64,000 bases of DNA, from assembly GCA_964465375.1 (NCBI GenBank), contig CAYXIJ010000010.1:8118-72117 (forward strand), in the 5' to 3' direction. The translations under genes were made by a program, and so were the position numbers. Below are positions 27,061-35,321 of this stretch, piece by piece; position 1 is the first letter of the stretch, and every line of letters begins with the position of its first letter. The stretch is from CAJWKT01 sp964465375. GTDB lineage: Bacteria; Pseudomonadota; Gammaproteobacteria; Steroidobacterales; Rariloculaceae. Under the pieces are notes generated by a model that saw nothing but the letters and a program-made list of their open reading frames with translations, searched no databases and was not told where the DNA came from.

Positions 27061-27693
27061 TTACTCAAGCTGCTTTGCAATTACGGCCCAAACATTCTCT
27101 AAAATACCCTGCTGACCTTCAATATTGGGATGGATACCGTCACTCTGCATCCGAGTCGGGTCGAGCGCAACGCCATCTAGCAAAAAATCTATCAATTGGA
27201 TATCAAATTCCTGTGCTAAATTAGAATAGACCCCTGAGAAAGCGCGAGTATAAATTTCTCCATAGTTAGGGGGAATTTGCATCCCTGCAAGTATTACAGT
27301 AGCCCCAATCTCGTGGGATAGATCAATCATGGCAGCAAGATTATCATGCAGTCTCACCACAGACTGCCCGCGCAAACCATCGTTTCCGCCCAGCTCAATA
27401 ATCAGAATACGGGGACGATGTTGTTCTAGCAATGGTGGTAAGCGTGCCAACCCACCCGCACTGGTGTCTCCCGGGATACTGGCATTGATCACCTGATAAC
27501 CGTACCCTTCTGTCCTAAGGCGGTTCGCCAAGGCCGCAACCCATGATTTTTCAACGGGTATGCCGTAGCCGCTCGACAATGAATCGCCCACTACAACAAT
27601 GGTCTCCTGGGCAGATAGGCCCCTTGGAGCACAAACAAAAACCAAGGACAGGACAAGGATCCATCCTTCGTAGACCTTATACTTATACAGCAT
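27061..27693 (-). CDS. tesA: TesA-type GDSL esterase (acyl-CoA thioesterase I/lysophospholipase L1)
   Basis: Periplasmic SGNH hydrolase. From the ATG at 27693 there is a clear signal peptide (hydrophobic residues about 10-22, likely cleavage after Ala28 in GLSA). The catalytic Ser is S38 in GDSLSSGYG, with the oxyanion residues in GGNDG and the Asp/His pair in SDGIHPN. The 210-residue product matches TesA. Its start codon overlaps that of the divergent ABC ATPase gene. Any promoter and ribosome binding site must therefore lie inside that gene; AGGAA lies about 18 bases upstream. Longer in-frame starts exist but would only read through the opposite gene. Confidence 0.92.
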   Translation of the reverse strand: MLYKYKVYEGWILVLSLVFVCAPRGLSAQETIVVVGDSLSSGYGIPVEKSWVAALANRLRTEGYGYQVINASIPGDTSAGGLARLPPLLEQHRPRILIIELGGNDGLRGQSVVRLHDNLAAMIDLSHEIGATVILAGMQIPPNYGEIYTRAFSGVYSNLAQEFDIQLIDFLLDGVALDPTRMQSDGIHPNIEGQQGILENVWAVIAKQLE

Positions 27694-28387
27694 GACCCAA
27701 AAAGAATTCCTACTAACCGCAAATGCACTAACCAAAAAGGTTACCAGCCTAGATGGGGACTTGACCATCCTAGATAACATAAACCTCCAAGTGAAATCTG
27801 GAGAAACAGCCGCTATTGTTGGTCCTTCTGGGGCCGGAAAATCGACCCTTCTAGCATTGCTGGCAGGCCTAGATGAACCCACCTCCGGGCAGGTCTGGAT
27901 TGACGGAACTGAATTGACTGCATTAGATGAGGATGGCCGCGCTTCAATTCGCAACCAGCAAGTCGGCTTTGTATTCCAGTCATTTCATCTGCTCCCAGCA
28001 TTCACCGCGCTGGAAAATGTGTTGCTGCCACTAGAGCTTGGTGGCGCTGCTGGTGCAGCTGAAAGCGCCCAAAAGGCTCTGGAGCAAGTCGGCCTAGTCC
28101 ATCGCCTAAGGCACTACCCACGGCAACTATCTGGTGGAGAAAAGCAGCGTGTTGCTATTGCGCGAGCCTTCGTAACACGTCCGGCCTTGTTGTTCGCAGA
28201 CGAACCAACTGGCAATTTAGACAATAAAACCGGTCAGAACATCATGGATCTATTGTTCGAATTGAATTCCAGATATGACACAACGTTGGTACTGGTAACC
28301 CACGATGTTTGCGCAGCAAAACGCTGCATCCGCGTCATCGAACTATCCGCTGGAAAAATTATTAATCTCTCAGTTGACTCGACTTGA
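27692..28387 (+). CDS. ybbA: ABC transporter ATP-binding protein (YbbA/LolD-like)
   Basis: ATPase of the MacB/LolD-like class of ABC systems that usually work with a FtsX-type permease. Walker A GPSGAGKST lies at residues 44-52, the Q-loop in FVFQSFHLLPAFTALENV, the signature LSGGEKQR near 150, Walker B LLFADEPTGNLD near 172 and the H-loop VTHD near 205. The position opposite tesA matches ybbA of E. coli, where the permease ybbP follows. Here no permease follows; ppc converges from the other side. The partner must be elsewhere or lost. The ATG shares bases with the tesA start. Confidence 0.88.
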   Translation: MTQKEFLLTANALTKKVTSLDGDLTILDNINLQVKSGETAAIVGPSGAGKSTLLALLAGLDEPTSGQVWIDGTELTALDEDGRASIRNQQVGFVFQSFHLLPAFTALENVLLPLELGGAAGAAESAQKALEQVGLVHRLRHYPRQLSGGEKQRVAIARAFVTRPALLFADEPTGNLDNKTGQNIMDLLFELNSRYDTTLVLVTHDVCAAKRCIRVIELSAGKIINLSVDST

Positions 28388-28438
28388 GAAACAAAGTTCA
28401 CGCTCGTCAGCCTAAACATTCATTAAAGCAATGCGATT

Positions 28439-31177
28439 TTAGCCCGTGTTCTGCATGCCATAGGCGATGCCGTGCACGCTTGCCTTCAAAGCTTTCAATG
28501 TAGCACCATCCTCCCGTCCCGCCAATCTCCAGCGCTTTAGAAGATCTACCTGAAGAAGACTCATTGGATCCACATATGGGTTCCGCAAACGTATCGATCT
28601 ACGTAGAGTTTCGTCGTTCTCTAGTAGCTTACTTTGCTCGCGTATTTGCAGTACTGAATTAATACTTCTATCGTACTCGTCACGAATCATTGGAAAATAC
28701 TGGCGATGTAGCGTACCTGCCAACTCAGAATACCGCTCAGCGATATTGATATCTGCCTTGCTCAATACAACTTCTACATCGCATACCAACACCTTAAAAA
28801 AATCCCACGCATCAAACATTTCCTTCAGTACTGCATTACCATGTTGATTCCGTGCCTCTTCGAGACCTGTGCCAATGCCAAACCAACCAGGAAGCAAAAA
28901 ACGGCTTTGAGTCCACGCGAAAACCCAAGGTATGGCTCTTAGGCTCCTTATCTCGCCATCTTCAGCGCGAGAGACTGGCCTAGAACCAATATCTAGTCGT
29001 TCAATTACATCAATGGGCGTTGCTTCCCGAAAGTAACGGTTAAAATCGGCGGAATCGTAAATTATTTTCTGATAAGCCCCATGGCTAACGCTAGCAATCG
29101 TTTCCATAACGGATGCCCAACGGGGCTCTTTGGGGTGAGGAACACGTTTGGATGCTGACACCCATAACACAGAACTGACCGTACGCTCCAGAGTTCGCAT
29201 AGCGATAGCTCGTAAACCGAATTTTGCGTTAATCATTTCGCCCTGCTCAGTTACTCGCAACCGTCCAGCAACTGCGCCGGGTGGTGATGCATTGACAGCT
29301 TCGTGGATCCTTCCCCCTCCCCCTCGACTCACGGTTCCCCCCCGACCGTGAAAAAGAGTGAGTTTGGTTCCGTTCGTGCTCAATGTTCTTACCAGCTCTG
29401 CCTGAGTTTTCTGCAGGGTCCAGCGTGCAGAAGCCAGCCCACCGTCCTTGTTGCTGTCGGAATAGCCAACCATGATTGTCTGATGACCTGACCGACTTTC
29501 TAGGTGCTCTTTATAAATTTCATCCTTCAGCAGGCGCTCCATGATCATGGGGGCATTCTCTAAATCCTTCACCGTTTCAAAGAGTGGGGTAATGTCTAGC
29601 GGAATAGCTCCTCCTTTTGGTGCAAGATCACCCCATTTTGCCAACAGCAGTACGGACAGGACGTCGTCTGGCCCCTGAGCCATGCTGACCACATAAGACC
29701 CAATTGACCGAGCCCCATATTTTCTGCGGCAATGGGCAATAGCTTGAAATATTGCCAGGGTGCGGCGTGCGTCCGATGAGAGTGGCTCCAATGGAGATTC
29801 GAGGTGCTCTAAAGCCATCCTGATTCTTTTGGTCCGATCTTCGCTAGAGCGCTCTAACCAATCTTTTTCGCCTAATGCCTCGCCTATGACCCGCTGATGG
29901 GCTAGCGCATTCTGCCGAATGTCAAGCGTAGCCATATGAAAACCGAAAGTATGTGCCCGCCTCAGCAAACGTTGTACCGAAAATAACCCAGCATTTTTGC
30001 CCTTGTTAGCACGCAAGCTGTCAGCAATTAGTTCAATATCCGCTATGAATTCCTCTGCCGACTCGTATGGGAAGGCCGCACCATCATAAGTTGATTGCAG
30101 TCTTGCCTCTATTGCACGCAGAAAAACACGATATGGCATTTGACGATACCTAGCCGGAACCGAATGAGCTGCTTTTGGAAAATGCTCAGCATAAAGCGTG
30201 CTGCGCTGACGTACCTCTTCCGAAACATTTACCTGACTATCGCTCTGACTCAGTTGTTGGAACAATCCTTGGCACTCACTGTAATATTTGTTCAGTATTA
30301 AGTTGTGCTGCCTAGCCAGAGTTTCCCGGATATCCTTGGCAGTGACATTGGGGTTTCCATCCATGTCACCGCCCACCCAAGAGGAGAACCTCACAAGGAT
30401 CGGCACATGAATACGTTCGCCCTTGAAGCTCATTTCGAGCGCACCATCAAGGTCCTCGTAAAGTCGCGGGATCATTCTGTAAAGAACGTCTGTAAGGAAA
30501 AAAAGCGTTTGCTCTACTTCATCTCCTACAGTCATCCGCTCGCCGGGCTGCTCCTCTGTTTGCCACCCCGTGGTCATGGACATGCGGATGCGATCCAACG
30601 CCGCCTGCTCTTCTCCTAACGTCATATACGGATCCAGCATGCCTATAAGATAACGGGCGATGCTTTGTTGCTTTCGCAAGAGTGTTCGGCGCGTAGTCTC
30701 GGTAGGATGAGCCGTAAATACTGGCTCAACGGAAAGCGTGCCGAGTACTTTTTCTACAGTTTTCCCATTCACCCCGTTGGCTTTCAGTCTCCTTAGGGTG
30801 TCCGAAAATCCCAGCGGTTGGGGCGTGTCAGAATCCTTTAAATAGGCCCTACGTCTTCGGATCCGGTGAACCTTTTCCGCCATGTTCACGACTTGAAAGT
30901 AAGTAGAAAATGCCCGAATAAAATCGCCTGCGTTATTCAGCGTCAACGAAGATAATAGCTTATCCAGTTGACCAATCTCACTGGTATCACCTTCTCGGCT
31001 CTCAATAGCCGCACAGCGCACCGCTTCAACAAGATCAAACAGCGCCTCACCAAGCTGGTCTTTGACAAGGTCCCCCACAAGTTCACCCAAACGGTGAACA
31101 TCTTTTCTGAGCGCTTTATCCTTTTCAGCGAAGAATATGTCAGAGCGTCGAATTTTTTCTGATTCGGATGTGGACAT
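28439..31177 (-). CDS. ppc: Phosphoenolpyruvate carboxylase
   Basis: Carboxylates PEP to oxaloacetate, replenishing the TCA cycle. The 912-residue protein has the catalytic His motif FTAHPTETTRRTLL near residue 155 and GYSDSNKDGG near 570. The glycine loop FHGRGGTVSRGGG lies near 610 and the C-terminus is the usual QNTG. It stands alone on the minus strand, convergent with the ABC ATPase gene. Together with gltA in this window it feeds oxaloacetate and citrate. Confidence 0.97.
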   Translation of the reverse strand: MSTSESEKIRRSDIFFAEKDKALRKDVHRLGELVGDLVKDQLGEALFDLVEAVRCAAIESREGDTSEIGQLDKLLSSLTLNNAGDFIRAFSTYFQVVNMAEKVHRIRRRRAYLKDSDTPQPLGFSDTLRRLKANGVNGKTVEKVLGTLSVEPVFTAHPTETTRRTLLRKQQSIARYLIGMLDPYMTLGEEQAALDRIRMSMTTGWQTEEQPGERMTVGDEVEQTLFFLTDVLYRMIPRLYEDLDGALEMSFKGERIHVPILVRFSSWVGGDMDGNPNVTAKDIRETLARQHNLILNKYYSECQGLFQQLSQSDSQVNVSEEVRQRSTLYAEHFPKAAHSVPARYRQMPYRVFLRAIEARLQSTYDGAAFPYESAEEFIADIELIADSLRANKGKNAGLFSVQRLLRRAHTFGFHMATLDIRQNALAHQRVIGEALGEKDWLERSSEDRTKRIRMALEHLESPLEPLSSDARRTLAIFQAIAHCRRKYGARSIGSYVVSMAQGPDDVLSVLLLAKWGDLAPKGGAIPLDITPLFETVKDLENAPMIMERLLKDEIYKEHLESRSGHQTIMVGYSDSNKDGGLASARWTLQKTQAELVRTLSTNGTKLTLFHGRGGTVSRGGGGRIHEAVNASPPGAVAGRLRVTEQGEMINAKFGLRAIAMRTLERTVSSVLWVSASKRVPHPKEPRWASVMETIASVSHGAYQKIIYDSADFNRYFREATPIDVIERLDIGSRPVSRAEDGEIRSLRAIPWVFAWTQSRFLLPGWFGIGTGLEEARNQHGNAVLKEMFDAWDFFKVLVCDVEVVLSKADINIAERYSELAGTLHRQYFPMIRDEYDRSINSVLQIREQSKLLENDETLRRSIRLRNPYVDPMSLLQVDLLKRWRLAGREDGATLKALKASVHGIAYGMQNTG

Positions 31178-31314
31178 TTATAATGTCTGACCCTCAATGG
31201 GTATGTAAATAGAATGGCACAGGCGGACCGTGGATTGTAACGCAGTTGAAGTGTCACCCGATTAGTTAAACGAGGTTGGTCTTATATTTTTTGATGCCGC
31301 GCCTTGCGGTTTGA

Positions 31315-33150
31315 CTAACGGTAACCCTTTGCCTGCAGTTCGAATAGGCGAGCATACTCTCCATTAAGCGTTATGAGTTCTTCGTGGCTTCCCTTCTCGA
31401 TAACACACCCCCTACTCAATACCACGATCGTATCGGCTCTGCGCACCGTTGAGAAACGGTGAGAGATCAGCACTACCATTTTATCTTCTGTGAGCGACTG
31501 AAAATGATCAAAGATTTCCGTTTCCGTTTCTGCGTCCATTGATGCGGTTGGCTCATCCAATACCAAGATTTCCGCATCATTCCGCATGAACACCCGTGAT
31601 AGTGCGATGCGTTGCCATTGCCCGTTAGATAATTCCTGACCATCGTGAAACCAACGCCCTAATTGTGTTTCATAACCATGCGGAAGTGTTTCCACAAAAT
31701 CCGCGGCCTTGCCCTTCCGGGCTGCTTCTTCCCATCTTTCCTTGTGGCCCAGCATATCTACATCTCCCACCCCAATATTCTCTCCGACTTGAAGCTGGTA
31801 TCGAATGAAATCTTGAAAAATGACGCCGATGCGCTGTCTAATCGCGTCCGGCTCCCATTTACTGAGTTCCAGCCCCTGATAACGAATCTCCCCGCTGTCT
31901 GGCTGGTATAGCCCAGCGAGTAGCTTGATCAGGGTTGTTTTGCCAGAGCCGTTCAGCCCAACGATCGCTAGGCTTTTTCCCGGTTCTATATGCAACGTAA
32001 TGTCTTGGACCGCGGGTCTGTCAGTGCCCGGGTAAGTAAAGCTCACACGCTCAAAACGAAGCCCGTCCCCCGCAATAGGTCCGTCTGATGCTCCGCCTTC
32101 CCAGGCCGCGACCGGCTGCTCGAAATATGCAAAAAGGTTGGAAAGATAGAGATTGTCCTCATACATACCCCCTATCGCACTTAGCATCGCTGATACGGCA
32201 GACTGACCCTGCTTGAACACTAATAAATACATGGTCATCTGCCCAAGTGTAATCTGGCCTACAATTGTGGAAACAGCAATCCATCCATAAGTACCGTAGA
32301 AGGCAATATTTCCCAGCAGCCCCAGCCCAAACCCCCAGACATCACGACGAATCGTAAGACGCCGCTCCTCATCATAAAGTTGCTTAAATATGTCCCGGTA
32401 ACGGCGAAGCAATTCGGGACCCAACCGGAAAAGCTGCACTTCCTTAGCATGATCCTCGCGGGTCAGAACGATCTCTAAGTAATTTAGGATGCGCCTTTCG
32501 ACAGACCGCCAATGAAAAACCCGGAAGCGCTCACCAGAAAATCGAGTCTCCGCAAGGAATGCAGGCAGTCCAGCAGCAACCAGCACCAAGACGGCCCAGG
32601 GAGAATACTGCACTAGCAAACCAGCAAAACTGACCAATGAAATACCATTTTGAGCTAAACCAAAAGTTCGGTTCACAAGACTCAATGGGCGACTGGAAGC
32701 CTGCCTGCGTGCCCTATTGAGTTTGTCATAGAATTCCGAGTCTTCGAATTGGGAGAGTTCCAGCGTGAGTGCCTTCTCGACAATTAAGATGTTCACCTTC
32801 TGACTCAACAATACCCGAAGTAGGGATTGGCAAAAATCGATACCACGTTGTGCCCCGGCCACAGCAGCCACCAATAATCCTTCCAAAATCACGAAAATAA
32901 GGACCTGCGAAAATACCAGCACTTCGGTGTCCTGATAGACGGCAATAGCTGATACAACAGCGTCTACGATCAATTTCCCAACAAAAGCAACCGCTGCTGG
33001 CAAAACCCCAGCGATCAGGGTTAACAAAGCTAAGGCGATGGTGAGCTGTTTGTGAGTGGACCAAACGAGTCCAATTGCCCTTCGACTGTACTGAAAAACT
33101 CCCAGGTAATTTTCTAGGCTTACTGGTTCATTAGTAAGGGTTTTTTGCAT
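31315..33150 (-). CDS. ABC transporter, fused permease and ATP-binding domains (exporter type)
   Basis: Half-transporter with a six-helix membrane domain (about residues 35-330) and a C-terminal ATPase domain. Walker A VGLNGSGKTT lies near 398 and Walker B ILVLDEPTASMD near 530, with the H-loop ISHR. The Q-loop region reads GVIFQDFIRYQLQVGENIG, a form I associate with a peptide/lantibiotic-exporter-like branch. The signature is LSNGQWQR, with Asn replacing the first Gly of LSGGQ. It probably acts as a homodimer, as no second half-transporter is adjacent. The substrate cannot be told from sequence. It diverges from the SLC13-type gene. Confidence 0.85.
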   Translation of the reverse strand: MQKTLTNEPVSLENYLGVFQYSRRAIGLVWSTHKQLTIALALLTLIAGVLPAAVAFVGKLIVDAVVSAIAVYQDTEVLVFSQVLIFVILEGLLVAAVAGAQRGIDFCQSLLRVLLSQKVNILIVEKALTLELSQFEDSEFYDKLNRARRQASSRPLSLVNRTFGLAQNGISLVSFAGLLVQYSPWAVLVLVAAGLPAFLAETRFSGERFRVFHWRSVERRILNYLEIVLTREDHAKEVQLFRLGPELLRRYRDIFKQLYDEERRLTIRRDVWGFGLGLLGNIAFYGTYGWIAVSTIVGQITLGQMTMYLLVFKQGQSAVSAMLSAIGGMYEDNLYLSNLFAYFEQPVAAWEGGASDGPIAGDGLRFERVSFTYPGTDRPAVQDITLHIEPGKSLAIVGLNGSGKTTLIKLLAGLYQPDSGEIRYQGLELSKWEPDAIRQRIGVIFQDFIRYQLQVGENIGVGDVDMLGHKERWEEAARKGKAADFVETLPHGYETQLGRWFHDGQELSNGQWQRIALSRVFMRNDAEILVLDEPTASMDAETETEIFDHFQSLTEDKMVVLISHRFSTVRRADTIVVLSRGCVIEKGSHEELITLNGEYARLFELQAKGYR

Positions 33151-33234
33151 TAAATCTCTGCCCAGTGGTTGAATTTATTGTTTATTAAATCTTGGCCATC
33201 TCTTAAAGACATGGTATTAGGGGTTTTGAAAAAA

Positions 33235-35094
33235 ATGAGGGAACTGATTTTGCCTTCGCTACCAGACCTTCACGCTATCTTTGTTCTTCTGCTAACGCCA
33301 GTGGCGCTGTACCTTTTTACCCGCGATGAACTACCCTTGGAATCCTCCGGTTTGATCATTCTGATTAGTCTGGTTCTTTTCTTCCAGATTTTCCCTTACG
33401 AAGTTGACGGAAGGAACTTTGAGACTGCTGAACTGCTAACGGGCTTTGGCCATGAGGCACTGATTACTATCTGCGCCTTGATGATTATTGGTAAGGCACT
33501 AGAAACGACCGGTGCTCTCCAACCCTTAGCTCTTTATCTTTCTAAAGCATGGATATCAACGCCTAAACTAGCAAGTCTGATAACCTTGATAAGCGCGGCG
33601 ATACTCAGCGCCTTCCTAAACAATACTCCAATCGTGGTTATTCTACTGCCCATGCTTATCGGCGTCGCCGCACGCAGCAACATTTCACCCTCGGATATTC
33701 TCATGCCGGTGGGATTCGCAACCTTGCTGGGTGGCATGGCAACAACCATCGGAACCTCAACTAACTTACTGGTGGTTGCAATCGCAGCCGAAATGGGTCT
33801 TCGTCAATTCAGTATGTTCGATTTTGCTTTCCCCGTTGTACTAGTAGGTGTTTTCGGGTTGTTATATTTATGGGTAATTGCACCCAAATTTTTACCCACT
33901 CGTACGCCACCTTTATCCGATACTTCCCCTCGCGTCTTCAATGCAATGCTGCGTATCTCTGAGGAAAGCACCTGCTGTGGCATGACGTTCTCTGAATGCT
34001 TGGCGCTAACCGAAAACGAGATGCGTGTTGACCATATTGAACGCAGCGAGGGATTAACGGTGGCCAAATTGCCCTCCGTGACAATCCTGCCTGGTGATAA
34101 ATTGGCTATAAGGGACACACCGGACCGACTCAAAGTGTTTGAAGAGGCGCTCGGCGCAAACTTGCACGACCAGCATCAACCCGGCGCAATAGTAAAAGAA
34201 AAGGAAGAAGAGTGGACCACTGAAGAAGAGGAACAACAACTGGCAGAAATAGTAGTTACCCGGGGATCGCTGTTACATCGCGCAAGCCTAGGCACAACCC
34301 GTTTCGCTTCACGTACAGGACTTCTGCCCCTTGCGCTGCATCGCGCAAGAGAGCCAGGCTCTGAAGAAATCAGAGGTAACATTGATTCTGTCAGGCTGAG
34401 AGTAGGCGATGTGGTCCTAGTTCAGGGCACTCCGTTTCGGCTAGGGCGCTTAAAACGAACAGGTTCTGCATTGGTTTTAGACGGAACTACCAACCTTCCT
34501 AGAAAAAATCAGGCAGATCGCTCTCTTGTCATCATAGCCCTTGTGATTCTAGCCGCGGCTCTAGGCTTTTTGCCTATTTCCGTCAGCGCCCTGATAGGAG
34601 TCGGCCTCATGCTCGCAACACGCTGCCTGAATTGGACTGATGCGGCCGGTGCATTATCAACCCAAGTTATTATTGTGGTCGTCGCCTCGCTCGCGCTTGG
34701 GCTTGCTCTCACAGAAACCGGTGGCGCTTTATATATCGCTCAGGTCCTTACTGCCTCAGTTCAGGATTTCCCGATCCCGATTGTTTTAAGCACCCTTATG
34801 CTGGTTATGGCAATTCTTACAAACACAGTTTCCAATAGTGCTGCTGGAATTATTGGTACACCTATAGCAATCGAAATGGCACTTCAGCTCGGAACCCCCC
34901 CAGAACCTTTTGTCCTAGCAGTAATTTTTGGCGTCAACATGAGCTATGCAACGCCGTTCGGGTATCAAACCAACCTGCTACTGCTTTCGGCGGGCGGCTA
35001 CAAATTCTCCGATTTCATGCGGGCTGGAATTCCTCTTGTTCTGCTTATGTGGATAGGATTTTCTGTTGTTTTAAGCCTGCTTTACGACCTGTAG
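33235..35094 (+). CDS. SLC13-family permease with two cytoplasmic TrkA-C (RCK-C) domains
   Basis: Secondary transporter of the divalent anion:Na+ symporter (ArsB/NhaD) superfamily. Each half has the Asn-Thr-Pro type membrane motif (SAFLNNTPIVVILLP in the first, ILTNTVSNSAAGIIGTP in the second). Two RCK-C domains lie between the halves (about residues 190-430 of the 619). Homologues carry sulfate, dicarboxylates or other anions; the substrate is not predictable. I chose the ATG at 33235 because an AGGGG precedes it by 11 bases and the family starts there. An in-frame TTG at 33169 and ATG at 33211 would crowd the divergent ABC gene start. Confidence 0.85.
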   Translation: MRELILPSLPDLHAIFVLLLTPVALYLFTRDELPLESSGLIILISLVLFFQIFPYEVDGRNFETAELLTGFGHEALITICALMIIGKALETTGALQPLALYLSKAWISTPKLASLITLISAAILSAFLNNTPIVVILLPMLIGVAARSNISPSDILMPVGFATLLGGMATTIGTSTNLLVVAIAAEMGLRQFSMFDFAFPVVLVGVFGLLYLWVIAPKFLPTRTPPLSDTSPRVFNAMLRISEESTCCGMTFSECLALTENEMRVDHIERSEGLTVAKLPSVTILPGDKLAIRDTPDRLKVFEEALGANLHDQHQPGAIVKEKEEEWTTEEEEQQLAEIVVTRGSLLHRASLGTTRFASRTGLLPLALHRAREPGSEEIRGNIDSVRLRVGDVVLVQGTPFRLGRLKRTGSALVLDGTTNLPRKNQADRSLVIIALVILAAALGFLPISVSALIGVGLMLATRCLNWTDAAGALSTQVIIVVVASLALGLALTETGGALYIAQVLTASVQDFPIPIVLSTLMLVMAILTNTVSNSAAGIIGTPIAIEMALQLGTPPEPFVLAVIFGVNMSYATPFGYQTNLLLLSAGGYKFSDFMRAGIPLVLLMWIGFSVVLSLLYDL

Positions 35095-35118
35095 ACGCTC
35101 GGCACAGTTACTTAGTCC

Positions 35119-35147
35119 TTGACCGATGATAGTGCCCTCGACATACT
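35119..35147 (+). promoter_or_regulatory. Predicted trp operon promoter
   Basis: TTGACC (35119-35124, five of six to consensus) and CATACT (35142-35147, four of six) are separated by exactly 17 bases. The expected transcription start is about 35152-35156, that is, at or next to the ATG of the leader peptide (35155). I found no TrpR operator (CTAGTTAACTAG-like) overlapping it. Confidence 0.6.
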
Positions 35148-35154
35148 CCCTGTG

Positions 35155-35232
35155 ATGAATATGCGTAATTACTCCAGCCGAACAGTTCACTGGTGGCGAT
35201 CTTCGCCGGTGGAGAGGGTATTACGCGCCTAA
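35155..35232 (+). CDS. trpL: trp operon leader peptide TrpL, 25 codons with tandem Trp
   Basis: Short reading frame beginning ATG AAT ATG and ending in TAA at 35230-35232. Residues 12-14 are His-Trp-Trp, with the two consecutive Trp codons at 35191-35196. No Shine-Dalgarno sequence precedes it, and the predicted transcription start coincides with its ATG, so it may be translated from a leaderless mRNA. A small hairpin (GGCGA 35195-35199 with TCGCC 35203-35207) includes the second Trp codon. It lies 90 bases upstream of trpE with an antiterminator/terminator pair between. This is the standard architecture of ribosome-mediated attenuation, in which stalling at Trp codons when Trp-tRNA is scarce lets transcription continue. 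Confidence 0.85.
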   Translation: MNMRNYSSRTVHWWRSSPVERVLRA

Positions 35233-35273
35233 ACTGAAACCTCCGTTTCGACCAGGGCAAGCCTATCTCCGCC
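35208..35273 (+). promoter_or_regulatory. trp antiterminator pairing
   Basis: GGTGGAGA (35208-35215) can pair along all eight bases with TCTCCGCC (35266-35273), with one G-U pair. The second strand is also the 5' arm of the terminator, so the two folds exclude each other. The first strand begins 12 bases after the Trp codons, where a stalled ribosome would leave it free. Confidence 0.7.
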
Positions 35274-35294
35274 TCGTGGGGGATAGGTTTTTTT
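35262..35294 (+). terminator. trp attenuator (factor-independent terminator)
   Basis: CCTATCTCC (35262-35270) pairs with GGGGATAGG (35279-35287) with one G-U pair, and a run of seven T follows (35288-35294). It lies between trpL and trpE and overlaps the antiterminator strand, so it is an attenuator and not an end-of-operon terminator. Confidence 0.85.
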
Positions 35295-35321
35295 ACTTCT
35301 GGGGATTAAATCGAGTACAAA

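Noticed and set aside
27694..27954. N-terminal extension of tesA upstream of 27693
   Set aside because: The added residues are the reverse of the ABC ATPase Walker A region, and the signal peptide begins at 27693.
35278..35294. Terminator of the SLC13-type gene
   Set aside because: The hairpin lies nearly 200 bases downstream, after trpL, and overlaps the antiterminator, so it belongs to trp attenuation.
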